A DNA stretch of 32,837 bases, from assembly GCF_016429285.1 (NCBI RefSeq), contig NZ_JAELUI010000059.1:1-32837 (forward strand), read 5' to 3'. The notes below the pieces were generated by a model. The model made no database searches and was not told where the DNA came from. It saw only the letters and a program-made list of their open reading frames with translations. Below, one piece after another: positions 24,659 to 32,320 of this stretch (the stretch's first letter is position 1; each line of letters opens with the position of its first letter). The position numbers and the translations under genes were made by a program. This DNA is from Ralstonia sp. ASV6. GTDB lineage: Bacteria > Pseudomonadota > Gammaproteobacteria > Burkholderiales > Burkholderiaceae.

Positions 24659-25411
24659 ATGCTGCGTCATCCATTCCATCTGCTGTGTTTGCTCGTAAGC
24701 ATTGCGGGCACCTGCACTGTGGCGATGGCCCGAGAGGTTGAGTTCTCTGGCCAGCGCTGGGTGGTCCGCTCATCCGGCGGGCAATTGAGCGGGCCAGGTC
24801 CCAACGTGTTTTCAGACGGCCTGGACGCTGTGCGTGTCGATGCCCAGGGGCGCTTGCGCATGGCCATCGCCAAGACCCCGCAGGGTTGGCATTCGGCTGA
24901 GGTGACGCTTTCCCGGCCGCTGGGCTACGGCACCTATGAGTTGGACGTTGAGACCAATCCGTTCGGCATGGACCGCCAAGCAGTCTTCGGCTTTTTCAGC
25001 TATAGCAGTGCACCGGAGCAGGCCCATCGCGAGCTTGATGTGGAACTGTCGTACTGGGGGCGGCCGGGTGAGGCCAACAATGCGCAGTTTGTCGTGCAGC
25101 CTTCGGGCGCTCCCGATACCTTGCGACGGTTCCAGGTCAATCACGGCCCGGTGACCTATCGCATCCGATGGGAACGCGGACTGGCGGAGTTCAGTGCCAC
25201 TACGGCAGATGGCGCGGTGCTGCAGCACTGGTCCCGCACGGTGGGCGTGCCCGAAGCGGGCGATGCCCGTATCCAACTGAACCTGTGGCTGTTCCAGGGC
25301 AAGCCGCCGCAGAACGGTCAGCCGGTGGAATTCGTGGTGCGGGGGTTCCGTTTTTCCCCGAGTGGCGCGGCGGGTGCCGGCCCCGTTCCCGTCAGTGGAC
25401 CACAGCGGTGA
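24659..25411 (+). CDS. Secreted glycoside hydrolase family 16 protein
   Basis: A 250-residue exported enzyme. A signal peptide (1-24, ending AMA) is followed by a GH16 jelly-roll domain: GYGTYELDVE on an inner strand, then the catalytic E125-L-D127-V-E129, the ExDxE form of the GH16 active site. GH16 enzymes cut beta-1,3 or beta-1,4 bonds in glucans and galactans; in polysaccharide operons they usually trim, release or clear the product. GAGG at 24649-24652 supports ATG 24659; GTG 24647 overlaps the previous stop. It is the last gene of the sigma-54 operon, eight bases after the adaptor gene. Its 3' end overlaps the convergent GH18 gene by 20 bases. Confidence 0.88.
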   Translation: MLRHPFHLLCLLVSIAGTCTVAMAREVEFSGQRWVVRSSGGQLSGPGPNVFSDGLDAVRVDAQGRLRMAIAKTPQGWHSAEVTLSRPLGYGTYELDVETNPFGMDRQAVFGFFSYSSAPEQAHRELDVELSYWGRPGEANNAQFVVQPSGAPDTLRRFQVNHGPVTYRIRWERGLAEFSATTADGAVLQHWSRTVGVPEAGDARIQLNLWLFQGKPPQNGQPVEFVVRGFRFSPSGAAGAGPVPVSGPQR

Positions 25412-26468
25412 TGGCGCTCCAGAAGCTGGCGTTTTCCGCGCCCAGCACCCACATCGATACGCCGGCCAGATTCAACGTGTTGGCCATGGCTGCCTTGGTT
25501 TGCAGGCCCTGTGCGGTTTCATACCAGACCTCATGCGCACTGCCATCGGTGGCCGTGTAGTTGAAGTGGCCCGATTGGGTGGTGGCGTCCCATTGGGCGG
25601 TTGCGCCCGTTGTGGTGATCAACGCAGGGATGTCTTTGAAGGCGACCGAGGTGCCGGTGTTCCGTGTGCGATTCCAGTCATAACCATACGCGGGCAGGCC
25701 AAGCAGCAGCTTGGCTGCAGGCACGACGCCTGCGGCGTATTGCAGCGAAGCGAGCATCCAGTCGCTGCCGGCAACCGGGCCGGGTTGACCGCTCGGCACG
25801 TGCTCGTCGTAGGTCATGACCTGGATGAGGTCAGCGCTTTGCCCCAGCGCGGCGTAGTCGTACGGCCACGTCCACGTGTTGCCGATCGCGTCTGCGGTCT
25901 TGGCAGGCAGGCTCAGCATGAGCGTGGATTGGTTGGCGTGCAGTTGCGTAGCTAGGTCGGCAACGAAGCTGGTGTAGGCGTCGCGATCGGACGTATACAG
26001 GCCTTCGAAATCGAGGTTGATGCCGGCCAGGTTCTGCGTTTTGGCCAGTGTGACGATGTTCTGCAGCGTCGTCGCACGGTTGGTGACGAGCGCACCGTGC
26101 GCGATGGCCGGATCGAAGTCCGTGCCAAAGTTCGTGATACAGGCGTATGAAAGTTTGCCTGCCGACTGGTTGTTTGACAGCAGCGCGGTCGACAGCGTGC
26201 CGTTCAAACTACCGTTTGCATCAACACGGACGACGTCGATGGAGATGGCATTGACTGGCGTAGTGGCACTCATGGCGGCAGCCATCGATGTTGTGCTGCC
26301 CAGTGCGTAGCCCAATAGCATCTTGGGCGTGGCCGTCGAGATCTTGGTGGTGGTTGGGGGTGTGGCGGCGGGGGCAACCGCTCCGGTGGCCGAGGCACCG
26401 TCGCCACCGCCGCAAGCGGACAGCAGCAGTGCAGCGTACGCCGCGCCGATTAGACCGATCACTTTCAT
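25392..26468 (-). CDS. GH18 lipoprotein, YaaH/SleL type
   Basis: A 358-residue predicted lipoprotein. The lipobox LSAC gives lipidated C19, followed by a low-complexity Gly/Ala/Pro/Thr linker to about residue 45. The GH18 barrel has NLDFEGL with D153 and the acid/base E155, and VMTYDEH and LLLGLPAYGYDWNR, the signature of YaaH/SleL-type enzymes acting on N-acetylglucosaminyl bonds of peptidoglycan or related glycans. No LysM domain is present. It is anchored in the envelope and faces the periplasm or surface. It converges on the polysaccharide operon, overlapping the GH16 3' end by 20 bases. A role in processing the same polymer is possible only if that polymer contains GlcNAc-type residues. 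Confidence 0.88.
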   Translation of the reverse strand: MKVIGLIGAAYAALLLSACGGGDGASATGAVAPAATPPTTTKISTATPKMLLGYALGSTTSMAAAMSATTPVNAISIDVVRVDANGSLNGTLSTALLSNNQSAGKLSYACITNFGTDFDPAIAHGALVTNRATTLQNIVTLAKTQNLAGINLDFEGLYTSDRDAYTSFVADLATQLHANQSTLMLSLPAKTADAIGNTWTWPYDYAALGQSADLIQVMTYDEHVPSGQPGPVAGSDWMLASLQYAAGVVPAAKLLLGLPAYGYDWNRTRNTGTSVAFKDIPALITTTGATAQWDATTQSGHFNYTATDGSAHEVWYETAQGLQTKAAMANTLNLAGVSMWVLGAENASFWSAITAVVH

Positions 26469-26567
26469 GTGAAACCCCGTTCGTGTTTGTGTTCTGTCGG
26501 GGTCTATCGGTCTCGTGCGCAGAACCTTGAGACGTCAACGCCTCATCCGTATGCCCTAGGGATGAAG

Positions 26568-26579
26568 CGTGATGTCACG
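26568..26579. promoter_or_regulatory. Small dyad upstream of the GH18 gene
   Basis: CGTGATGTCACG has 5-bp arms around TG, about 100 bases upstream of the GH18 start. CCCTAGGG lies just beyond it. Either could be an operator; no regulator can be assigned. Confidence 0.3.
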
Positions 26580-26608
26580 TGTTTGAAGCGGCTGTGAGAG
26601 CCATACAC

Positions 26609-26630
26609 AGCAGGCGGAAAGCCGCCCGCT
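26609..26630 (-). terminator. Hairpin after the DUF2076 gene, possible terminator
   Basis: AGCAGGCGG and CCGCCCGCT pair except for one position around AAAG. It lies 23 bases beyond the DUF2076 stop on the minus strand. No T-run follows, so it may be a weak or Rho-assisted terminator. Confidence 0.4.
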
Positions 26631-26652
26631 GGGGTGTCTGTGCGCTGTTTGC

Positions 26653-27348
26653 CTAGCTCAACAACGAATCATCATCCGAATAATCACCGCCACCCAGGTC
26701 GCTATCGTCGACCAGCCCAAGGCTGTCATCACGCGAGGCCGTGTTGTTGCTGTTGCCGCTGTCACCGTCGTAGTAATTGTTGATCACCGTTTCTGTGGTG
26801 CCGCCCATCAACGGCTGCTGACCAAAGAAGCCGCCTCCGCCGCCACTGTTGTGGTGGAACAGGTTCTCAATGCCCTGGAATAGGAGCGCGCCGCCTGCCA
26901 CGCCGGCTGCCGTGGTGGCCACGCTGCCGAGCGTGCTGCCCAGGCCGCCGCTCAAGAAGCCCGAGCGTACGGGTTGCACCGGGGCCTGTTGTACTGGTTG
27001 GGCCTGAGGCGGCATCTGCATGGGGGCCACCTGTTGGGGAGCGAACCCCGGGTTGGGTGCTGCGCTGTTGGCGTGGCTGCCCCAGTTGTTGGCCGAATCC
27101 ATGAACGACGCACTGCGGCCGGCTTGCGCTGCCTGCAACTGGTTTTGCAGGGTGGTGATCTGCGTCTGGGCCGATGCCAGCGCCTGGTCGAGCAGCATGG
27201 CGCGCTGCACGAGCAGGTAAGCGGCGTCCGGCTGGCGGGCGGCGGCTTCCAGAATGCGGGCTTCGGCCTGCGGGTCCTTGGCCCCCGCGCGCGCTTGCGT
27301 CAGTTGGGCCAGGAAGTTTTCCAGGGCTTGCAGTTCTTGCGGGGACAT
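26653..27348 (-). CDS. DUF2076 domain protein
   Basis: A 231-residue protein. The N-terminal 80 residues are helical (MSPQELQALENFLAQLTQAR, with a Gln-rich coiled coil ITTLQNQLQAAQAG), the middle is a Pro/Gln/Met-rich linker, then comes a small hydrophobic glycine-rich helix (about 140-163, ending GALLFQGIENLFH), and the acidic tail is Asp/Ser/Asn-rich. This order is that of DUF2076 proteins, described only as putative periplasmic sensor-like proteins; their function is unknown. There is no classical signal peptide. AGGA nine bases upstream supports the start at 27348. It stands alone with 107 bases separating it from the regulator gene upstream. Confidence 0.82.
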   Translation of the reverse strand: MSPQELQALENFLAQLTQARAGAKDPQAEARILEAAARQPDAAYLLVQRAMLLDQALASAQTQITTLQNQLQAAQAGRSASFMDSANNWGSHANSAAPNPGFAPQQVAPMQMPPQAQPVQQAPVQPVRSGFLSGGLGSTLGSVATTAAGVAGGALLFQGIENLFHHNSGGGGGFFGQQPLMGGTTETVINNYYDGDSGNSNNTASRDDSLGLVDDSDLGGGDYSDDDSLLS

Positions 27349-27455
27349 GGCGCTTGTTCCTATCTGGGTGGATGCGACGTGTCCAAGTTAGGGGCCAAGT
27401 CTTAAGCGAACATTAAAGCGGGGCCGGTTCTTGTGTAACGGCCTGTAACGCCGCC

Positions 27456-28427
27456 CTACGCTGCTGGCCGGTACTGGCTCGGATTGGCGCCCGTTACCTT
27501 GCGCATCAGGCGCCGCAGGGCGGTGGCGTCTTCGTAGCCCACGGCTTCGGCTACGCTGTCGATGGTCATGCGGCTGGATTCGATCAGCATGCGGGCGCGG
27601 TTCAGGCGCACGCTTTGTATCAGGGCGAGGGTGCTTCTGCCGGTGGCTTCCTGCACGTGCCGCGACAGCGTGCGTTGCGACATGGCAAATTCATCGGCCA
27701 GCGCCTGCACGCTGGGTGGGTTGGGCAAGGCGGCTTCAACGCGCGCCACCAGCCGCGCAATCAGCGCGTTGCCGTTGGCCAGCATGGCGGGCACCACAAA
27801 TGGCGCCTGCGCGTGGCGGCCATCGATCAGCAGCACGCGCCCCACGGCATCGGCCAGCGCCACGCCAAAGCGTGTGCGCAGCAGGTGCAGCATCAAATCG
27901 GTCTGCGCGAAGGCGGCGCCGGCGGTGCTGATGGGGCCATCGGCGCAGACCATGCGATTCGCATCGACCGTGCATGCGGGTTCCAACTGCTGCAGCGTGG
28001 CGGCCAGCCACCAAGAAGTTGTCACACGGCGCGCCGGCAGCAGCCCGGCCGCCTGCAGCAGAAACACGGCAGAACACGATGCCGCCACCTGGCCGCCTGC
28101 TGCCGCATGTGCGGCCAGGGTGCGTGCCGCCCGCTGCGCATCGTCACGCGCCAGGCGTGCGGCCAGGGCACCCGCGTCGTCGATGCCGAGCCCAGGCACG
28201 ACCCACGTGCTGCTATCGGGCCGGGGCCGTTTTGGCAAGGCTGCCGCGTCGATCTGCATGCCGCTGCTCAGCCGCACACTGGGCGCGTCTGCTGACAGTA
28301 CACGCCATGTCGGGCGCGCCGCCTTCACGCGCGGCGCGAGTGTTGACGCTGCCTGCAGAACGTCCAGTGTGGCCGCCACGCTGGTCGCATACGCGCCCGA
28401 GAGTACGAGGATGGTGAAATCCGCCAT
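27456..28427 (-). CDS. GlxA-family transcriptional regulator (DJ-1/PfpI-like plus AraC domains)
   Basis: A 323-residue regulator. Residues 1-170 form a DJ-1/PfpI-like domain starting MADFTILVLSG, with ASCSAVFLL as the nucleophile-elbow region. Residues about 215-320 form the AraC double helix-turn-helix (LADEFAMSQRTLSRHVQEA and DSVAEAVGYEDATALRRLM). The start at 28427 is chosen because the DJ-1 fold begins there; the frame is open far upstream (to 28904) across the divergent gene, which is a shadow. It is divergent from the tautomerase-like gene with 97 bases between starts, and so probably controls the tautomerase/dienelactone-hydrolase pair. Confidence 0.9.
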   Translation of the reverse strand: MADFTILVLSGAYATSVAATLDVLQAASTLAPRVKAARPTWRVLSADAPSVRLSSGMQIDAAALPKRPRPDSSTWVVPGLGIDDAGALAARLARDDAQRAARTLAAHAAAGGQVAASCSAVFLLQAAGLLPARRVTTSWWLAATLQQLEPACTVDANRMVCADGPISTAGAAFAQTDLMLHLLRTRFGVALADAVGRVLLIDGRHAQAPFVVPAMLANGNALIARLVARVEAALPNPPSVQALADEFAMSQRTLSRHVQEATGRSTLALIQSVRLNRARMLIESSRMTIDSVAEAVGYEDATALRRLMRKVTGANPSQYRPAA

Positions 28428-28524
28428 GACCAAAATTGCCTGAAAGATGTCGAAATCGACACTCCAAGTGTAGCGGCCGCTCGCGTTCAATGCAGGTATG
28501 CCCACCACACGCAAGGTTGCCCGC

Positions 28525-28983
28525 ATGCCGAACATCCTCGTCAAGATTCCCGCAGATACCTTTGATCGCACCGCACGCGCATCGCTTGCCCGTCGCATCA
28601 ATGAAGCCGCCGCGCAGGCAGAGCAGATTCCCGACGACCCACGCAGGCGTTTCTCGACTTGGGTCGTGATCGAAGAAGTGGCCGCGGCAATGTGGACTTG
28701 CGGCGGTATGGAGCTGCCTGCGCAGATCGTGCCGTGCATGGCGATCGTCTTCGTGCCAGCCGGTGTGCTCGATGCCGACGCGCGGGCGCTGTTCGTGCGG
28801 CTGATGCATGACGCGTTCGCGCAAGCCTTGCCTGCTGATGCGGGGCGACGCGTCATCACCTCCGTAATGCTGTACGACGTGGCAGACGGCACTTGGGGTG
28901 TCAACGGTGCGCTGTGGACACTGCCCGACTTTGCATCGGCATCCGGTTATACGCACCTTCAGCACCTTGCTACCAACGCTTGA
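28525..28983 (+). CDS. Tautomerase-superfamily-like protein
   Basis: A 152-residue protein starting MPNILVKIP; removal of Met would expose Pro1, the catalytic base of 4-oxalocrotonate-tautomerase-type enzymes. A second strand-helix unit (AIVFVPAGVLDADARALFVR) suggests a fused two-unit tautomerase fold. AAGG at 28513-28516, eight bases upstream, supports ATG 28525; ATG 28498 (MPTTRK) is also possible and would likewise expose a proline. The gene is followed after 21 bases by the dienelactone-hydrolase-like gene in the same direction, suggesting an operon handling a small unsaturated acid or lactone, controlled by the divergent GlxA-type regulator. The substrate is unknown. Confidence 0.7.
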   Translation: MPNILVKIPADTFDRTARASLARRINEAAAQAEQIPDDPRRRFSTWVVIEEVAAAMWTCGGMELPAQIVPCMAIVFVPAGVLDADARALFVRLMHDAFAQALPADAGRRVITSVMLYDVADGTWGVNGALWTLPDFASASGYTHLQHLATNA

Positions 28984-29004
28984 CCACCGCCAGGAGCCCA
29001 CGCA

Positions 29005-29820
29005 ATGACAAGCCGTCACCCGCAGGAAGATGATCGTCTTGAAGACTTCGCACGCCGTCAGATCACGCTCGATGGCGTGGTCAAGACGGTGTATGTGGCC
29101 GGCACGGGGCCTGCCGTGATCGTCATGGCCGAGATGCCCGGCATCAGCCCGCACGTGGCGCGGTTTGCGCGCTGGGTGCGCGATGCGGGCCTGACGGTCT
29201 ATATGCCGTCGCTATTCGGGCGTGACGGCGCGGTGCCCGAGGCCGACGCGGGTGCAGAGGTCTTCCGGCATGCGTGCGTGAGTGCAGAGTTCCGCGCGTT
29301 TGCGGCCAACCAGGCTAGCCCCGTCACGCAATGGCTGCGCGCGCTGGCGCGGCTGGCGCATGCGGAGTGCGGCGGCCCTGGCGTGGGCGCCATCGGCATG
29401 TGCTTCACCGGCAATTTTGCGCTGACGATGATGCTGGAACCGGCTATGTTGGCGCCGGTGTTGTGCCAGCCGTCTTTGCCGTTGAACGAGCCGGGCGGGA
29501 TCGAGATTGCCCCGGAGGATGCCGCCGCCGTACGCCAGCGGTTGGAACGTGAAGACCTGACCGTGCTGGCCTACCGGTTTGAGGGCGATCGCTTCTGTCG
29601 CGCCCAGCGCTTTACCGCGTATGCCGAAGCGCTGGGTGATCGCTTCGTGGCGCGTGTGCTGCCTGACAGCGCTGCGCACCCGAACCCACCACCGTTCTTT
29701 GCCCAGCATGTGCCGTGTCCGCACAGTGTGGTCACCGCGCACCTGATCGACGCAGCGGGGGAGCCTACCGCAGCCGCCCGCGATGAGATTCTGGCGTTTT
29801 TCCGGCAGCGCCTTGCCTGA
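29005..29820 (+). CDS. Dienelactone hydrolase family protein
   Basis: A 271-residue alpha/beta hydrolase. GAIGMCFTGNFAL is the nucleophile elbow with Cys133, the cysteine nucleophile typical of dienelactone hydrolases instead of serine; FEGDRFC supplies the acidic residue and PHSVVTAHL the histidine. The oxyanion region is VIVMAEMPGI, with the conserved EMPG motif of the family. It is a soluble cytosolic enzyme hydrolysing enol-lactones or other esters. AGGAG at 28991-28995 is nine bases before the ATG. It is paired with the tautomerase-like gene, a combination seen in chloroaromatic and modified ortho-cleavage pathways. Confidence 0.9.
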   Translation: MTSRHPQEDDRLEDFARRQITLDGVVKTVYVAGTGPAVIVMAEMPGISPHVARFARWVRDAGLTVYMPSLFGRDGAVPEADAGAEVFRHACVSAEFRAFAANQASPVTQWLRALARLAHAECGGPGVGAIGMCFTGNFALTMMLEPAMLAPVLCQPSLPLNEPGGIEIAPEDAAAVRQRLEREDLTVLAYRFEGDRFCRAQRFTAYAEALGDRFVARVLPDSAAHPNPPPFFAQHVPCPHSVVTAHLIDAAGEPTAAARDEILAFFRQRLA

Positions 29821-29897
29821 GTGGGGGCTCACATTCCGGTGTGCACCAGGAGGCGCCTGTTTGGTGTAAACCCAGGGGCGTCGCCGTCGCAAATTAC

Positions 29898-29926
29898 TTT
29901 ACAACTAAACTATTCATGACTAATGT
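29898..29926 (+). promoter_or_regulatory. Sigma-70 promoter of the CoA-thioester hydroxylase operon
   Basis: TTTACA (29898-29903) and TAATGT (29921-29926) are separated by exactly 17 bases in an otherwise rare AT-rich stretch. The predicted start of transcription is near 29933, giving a leader of about 23 bases with GGAG at 29944-29947 before ATG 29956. The AT-rich spacer could also hold a repressor site, such as one for MarR or TetR proteins that usually control these pathways, but no clean dyad is seen. Confidence 0.7.
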
Positions 29927-29955
29927 AATGCCGCATCGAACGCGGAGCCGTTGTC

Positions 29956-32319
29956 ATGAAGATCGTCTGTATTGGTGGTGGGCCAGCTGGCCTGTACTTT
30001 GCCCTGCTGATGAAGTTGCAGGACCCGTCACACGACATCACCGTTGTGGAACGCAATCGGCCGTATGACACCTTCGGCTGGGGCGTGGTCTTCTCGGATC
30101 AGACGCTGGGCAACCTGCAGCGGGCCGACGCCAAGAGCGCCGCGCAGATCCTCGACGCCTTCAACCATTGGGACGACATTGAAGTCCACATCCGCGGCCA
30201 GGTGGTGCGCTCGGGCGGCCACGGCTTCTGCGGCATCGGCCGCAAGCGCCTGCTGAACATCCTGCAGGCGCGCTGCGAGGAAGAGGGCGTCAAGCTCGTC
30301 TTTGAAACGGACGTGCAAGACGACACTGCTTATGCCGATGCCGACCTCATCATCGCCAGCGACGGCCTGAACAGCCGCATCCGCACCAAGTACGCCGCCA
30401 CTTATCAACCCGATATCGACACGCGCCGCTGCCGCTTTGTCTGGCTCGGCACGCACAAGCTGTTCGAGGCGTTCACCTTTGCGTTTGAAGAGACCGAGCA
30501 CGGCTGGTTTCAGGCGCATGCGTACCGCTTTGACGACGAGACCTCCACCTTCATCGTCGAGGCGCCAGAAGAGGTGTGGCGCAAGGCCGGGCTTGAGACG
30601 ATGGAGAAGGAAGATGCCATCGCCTACTGCGAGCGCCTGTTCGCCAAGTACCTCGATGGCAACAAGTTGATCTCCAACGCCACGCACCTGCGGGGCTCGG
30701 CGCAGTGGATTCGCTTTCCGCGCGTGGTGTGCGGGCACTGGGTGCACATCAACGAGAACAACACGCCCGTCGTGCTGATGGGCGACGCGGCGCATACGGC
30801 GCACTTCTCGATCGGCTCGGGCACCAAGCTGGCGTTGGAAGATTCGATTGAACTTGCACGCAGCATCGGCCAGCATCCGGGCGATCTGAAAAGTGCACTT
30901 GAACATTACGAAGCCGTGCGCAGCGTGGAAGTGCTGCGCATTCAGAACGCGGCGCGCAATTCGACCGAGTGGTTTGAAAACGTGTCGCGCTACGCCAGCC
31001 TGCCGACCGAGCAGTTTGCGTATTCGCTGCTTACGCGCAGCCAGCGCATCAGCCACGAAAACCTGCGCCAGCGCGACAAGGCCTATCTCGAATCATTCGA
31101 AGACTGGATTGCCGAGCAGGCCGGTGCACCACGCTCGCCCGAGCGCGCCCCGGTGCCGCCCATGTTTACGCCCTTTACCGTGCGCGGCGTCACGCTGAAA
31201 AACCGCGTGGTGGTGTCGCCCATGGCGCAGTACTCCTGCGAAGACGGCCAGCCCGCGGACTACCACCTTGTGCACCTGGGCGCGCGCGCCATGGGCGGTG
31301 CCGGGCTGGTGATGGTTGAGATGACCTGCGTGTCGCCCGACGCGCGCATCACCCCGGGCTGCCCGGGCTTGTGGAACACCGAACACCGCGACGGCTGGGC
31401 ACGCATCGTCCACTTCGTGCATGCCAATAGCGAGGCGAAGCTCGGCATCCAGCTTGGTCACGCAGGCGCCAAGGGCTCGACCCGCGCGGCGTGGGACGGT
31501 ATCGACCTGCCGCTGGAAGACGGCCACAACTGGCCGCTCATCTCCGCATCCCCACAGCAGTATCTCGATGGCGTGAGCCAGTGGTCCCACGCCATGACGC
31601 GCGACGACATGGACCGCGTGCGTGATGACTTCGTCCACTCGGCACGCCTGGCGGCTGAGGCCGGCTTCGATTGGCTGGAACTGCACTGCGCGCACGGCTA
31701 TCTGCTGTCGTCGTTCATCTCGCCGCTGACGAACCAGCGCAATGACGAATACGGCGGCTCGCTGGAAAACCGCCTGCGCTTTCCGCTGGAAGTCTTCCAC
31801 GCAGTGCGCGAGGTGTGGCCGAGCACCAAGCCGATGTCGGTGCGGATCTCTGCGCACGACTGGGTGGAAGGCGGCATCACGCCGGACGATGCGGTGGCGA
31901 TTGCGCGCATCTTCAAGGCAGCGGGCGCCGACATGATCGACTGCTCGTCGGGCCAGGTCAGCAAGAAGGAGCAGCCGGTGTTCGGCCGCATGTTCCAGAC
32001 GCCGTTTGCCGACCGCGTGCGCAACGAGGCGGGCATCGCCACGATTGCCGTGGGCGCGATCTCCGAGGCGGACCACGTCAACAGCATCATCGCCGCCGGC
32101 CGTGCGGACCTGTGCGCTGTGGCGCGCCCGCATCTGGCCAACCCGGCCTGGACGCTGAACGAAGCCGCGCGCATCGGCTACCTCGACATGCCCTGGCCCA
32201 AGCAGTACCGCGCGGGCAAGCTGCAACTCGAACGCAATCTCGAACGTGAGCGCGCGATGGCGACGCAGGCAGCGGGGCTCTCGCCGCTGGAGCAGGCCAA
32301 CCGCATGCAGGGAGTTTGA
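29956..32319 (+). CDS. Bifunctional salicylyl-CoA 5-hydroxylase / 2-aminobenzoyl-CoA monooxygenase-type oxidoreductase
   Basis: A 787-residue fusion of two flavoenzymes. Residues 1-390 are a class A FAD monooxygenase: [11 protein letters not shown] binds the ADP part of FAD and [18 protein letters not shown] is the second FAD motif. Residues about 400-780 are an Old Yellow Enzyme-type FMN oxidoreductase, starting [20 protein letters not shown], with LGHAGAKGS and [18 protein letters not shown]. The same architecture occurs in salicylyl-CoA 5-hydroxylases and the 2-aminobenzoyl-CoA monooxygenase/reductase of aerobic anthranilate degradation. Which aryl-CoA is used is not clear; the ligase and thioesterase genes should lie beyond the window. 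The start has GGAG eight bases upstream and a strong promoter. The SDR gene follows after one base. Confidence 0.92.
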   Translation: MKIVCIGGGPAGLYFALLMKLQDPSHDITVVERNRPYDTFGWGVVFSDQTLGNLQRADAKSAAQILDAFNHWDDIEVHIRGQVVRSGGHGFCGIGRKRLLNILQARCEEEGVKLVFETDVQDDTAYADADLIIASDGLNSRIRTKYAATYQPDIDTRRCRFVWLGTHKLFEAFTFAFEETEHGWFQAHAYRFDDETSTFIVEAPEEVWRKAGLETMEKEDAIAYCERLFAKYLDGNKLISNATHLRGSAQWIRFPRVVCGHWVHINENNTPVVLMGDAAHTAHFSIGSGTKLALEDSIELARSIGQHPGDLKSALEHYEAVRSVEVLRIQNAARNSTEWFENVSRYASLPTEQFAYSLLTRSQRISHENLRQRDKAYLESFEDWIAEQAGAPRSPERAPVPPMFTPFTVRGVTLKNRVVVSPMAQYSCEDGQPADYHLVHLGARAMGGAGLVMVEMTCVSPDARITPGCPGLWNTEHRDGWARIVHFVHANSEAKLGIQLGHAGAKGSTRAAWDGIDLPLEDGHNWPLISASPQQYLDGVSQWSHAMTRDDMDRVRDDFVHSARLAAEAGFDWLELHCAHGYLLSSFISPLTNQRNDEYGGSLENRLRFPLEVFHAVREVWPSTKPMSVRISAHDWVEGGITPDDAVAIARIFKAAGADMIDCSSGQVSKKEQPVFGRMFQTPFADRVRNEAGIATIAVGAISEADHVNSIIAAGRADLCAVARPHLANPAWTLNEAARIGYLDMPWPKQYRAGKLQLERNLERERAMATQAAGLSPLEQANRMQGV

Positions 32320-32320
32320 C

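Noticed and set aside
26551-26558. CCCTAGGG near the GH18 promoter, and the similar CCTAGG at 11443
   Set aside because: Too short to separate from chance; no shared neighbours or spacing support a common operator.
31093-32226. Minus-strand frames opposite the fused hydroxylase (also 30028-31056)
   Set aside because: Same shadow composition; the plus strand encodes two clear flavoprotein domains.
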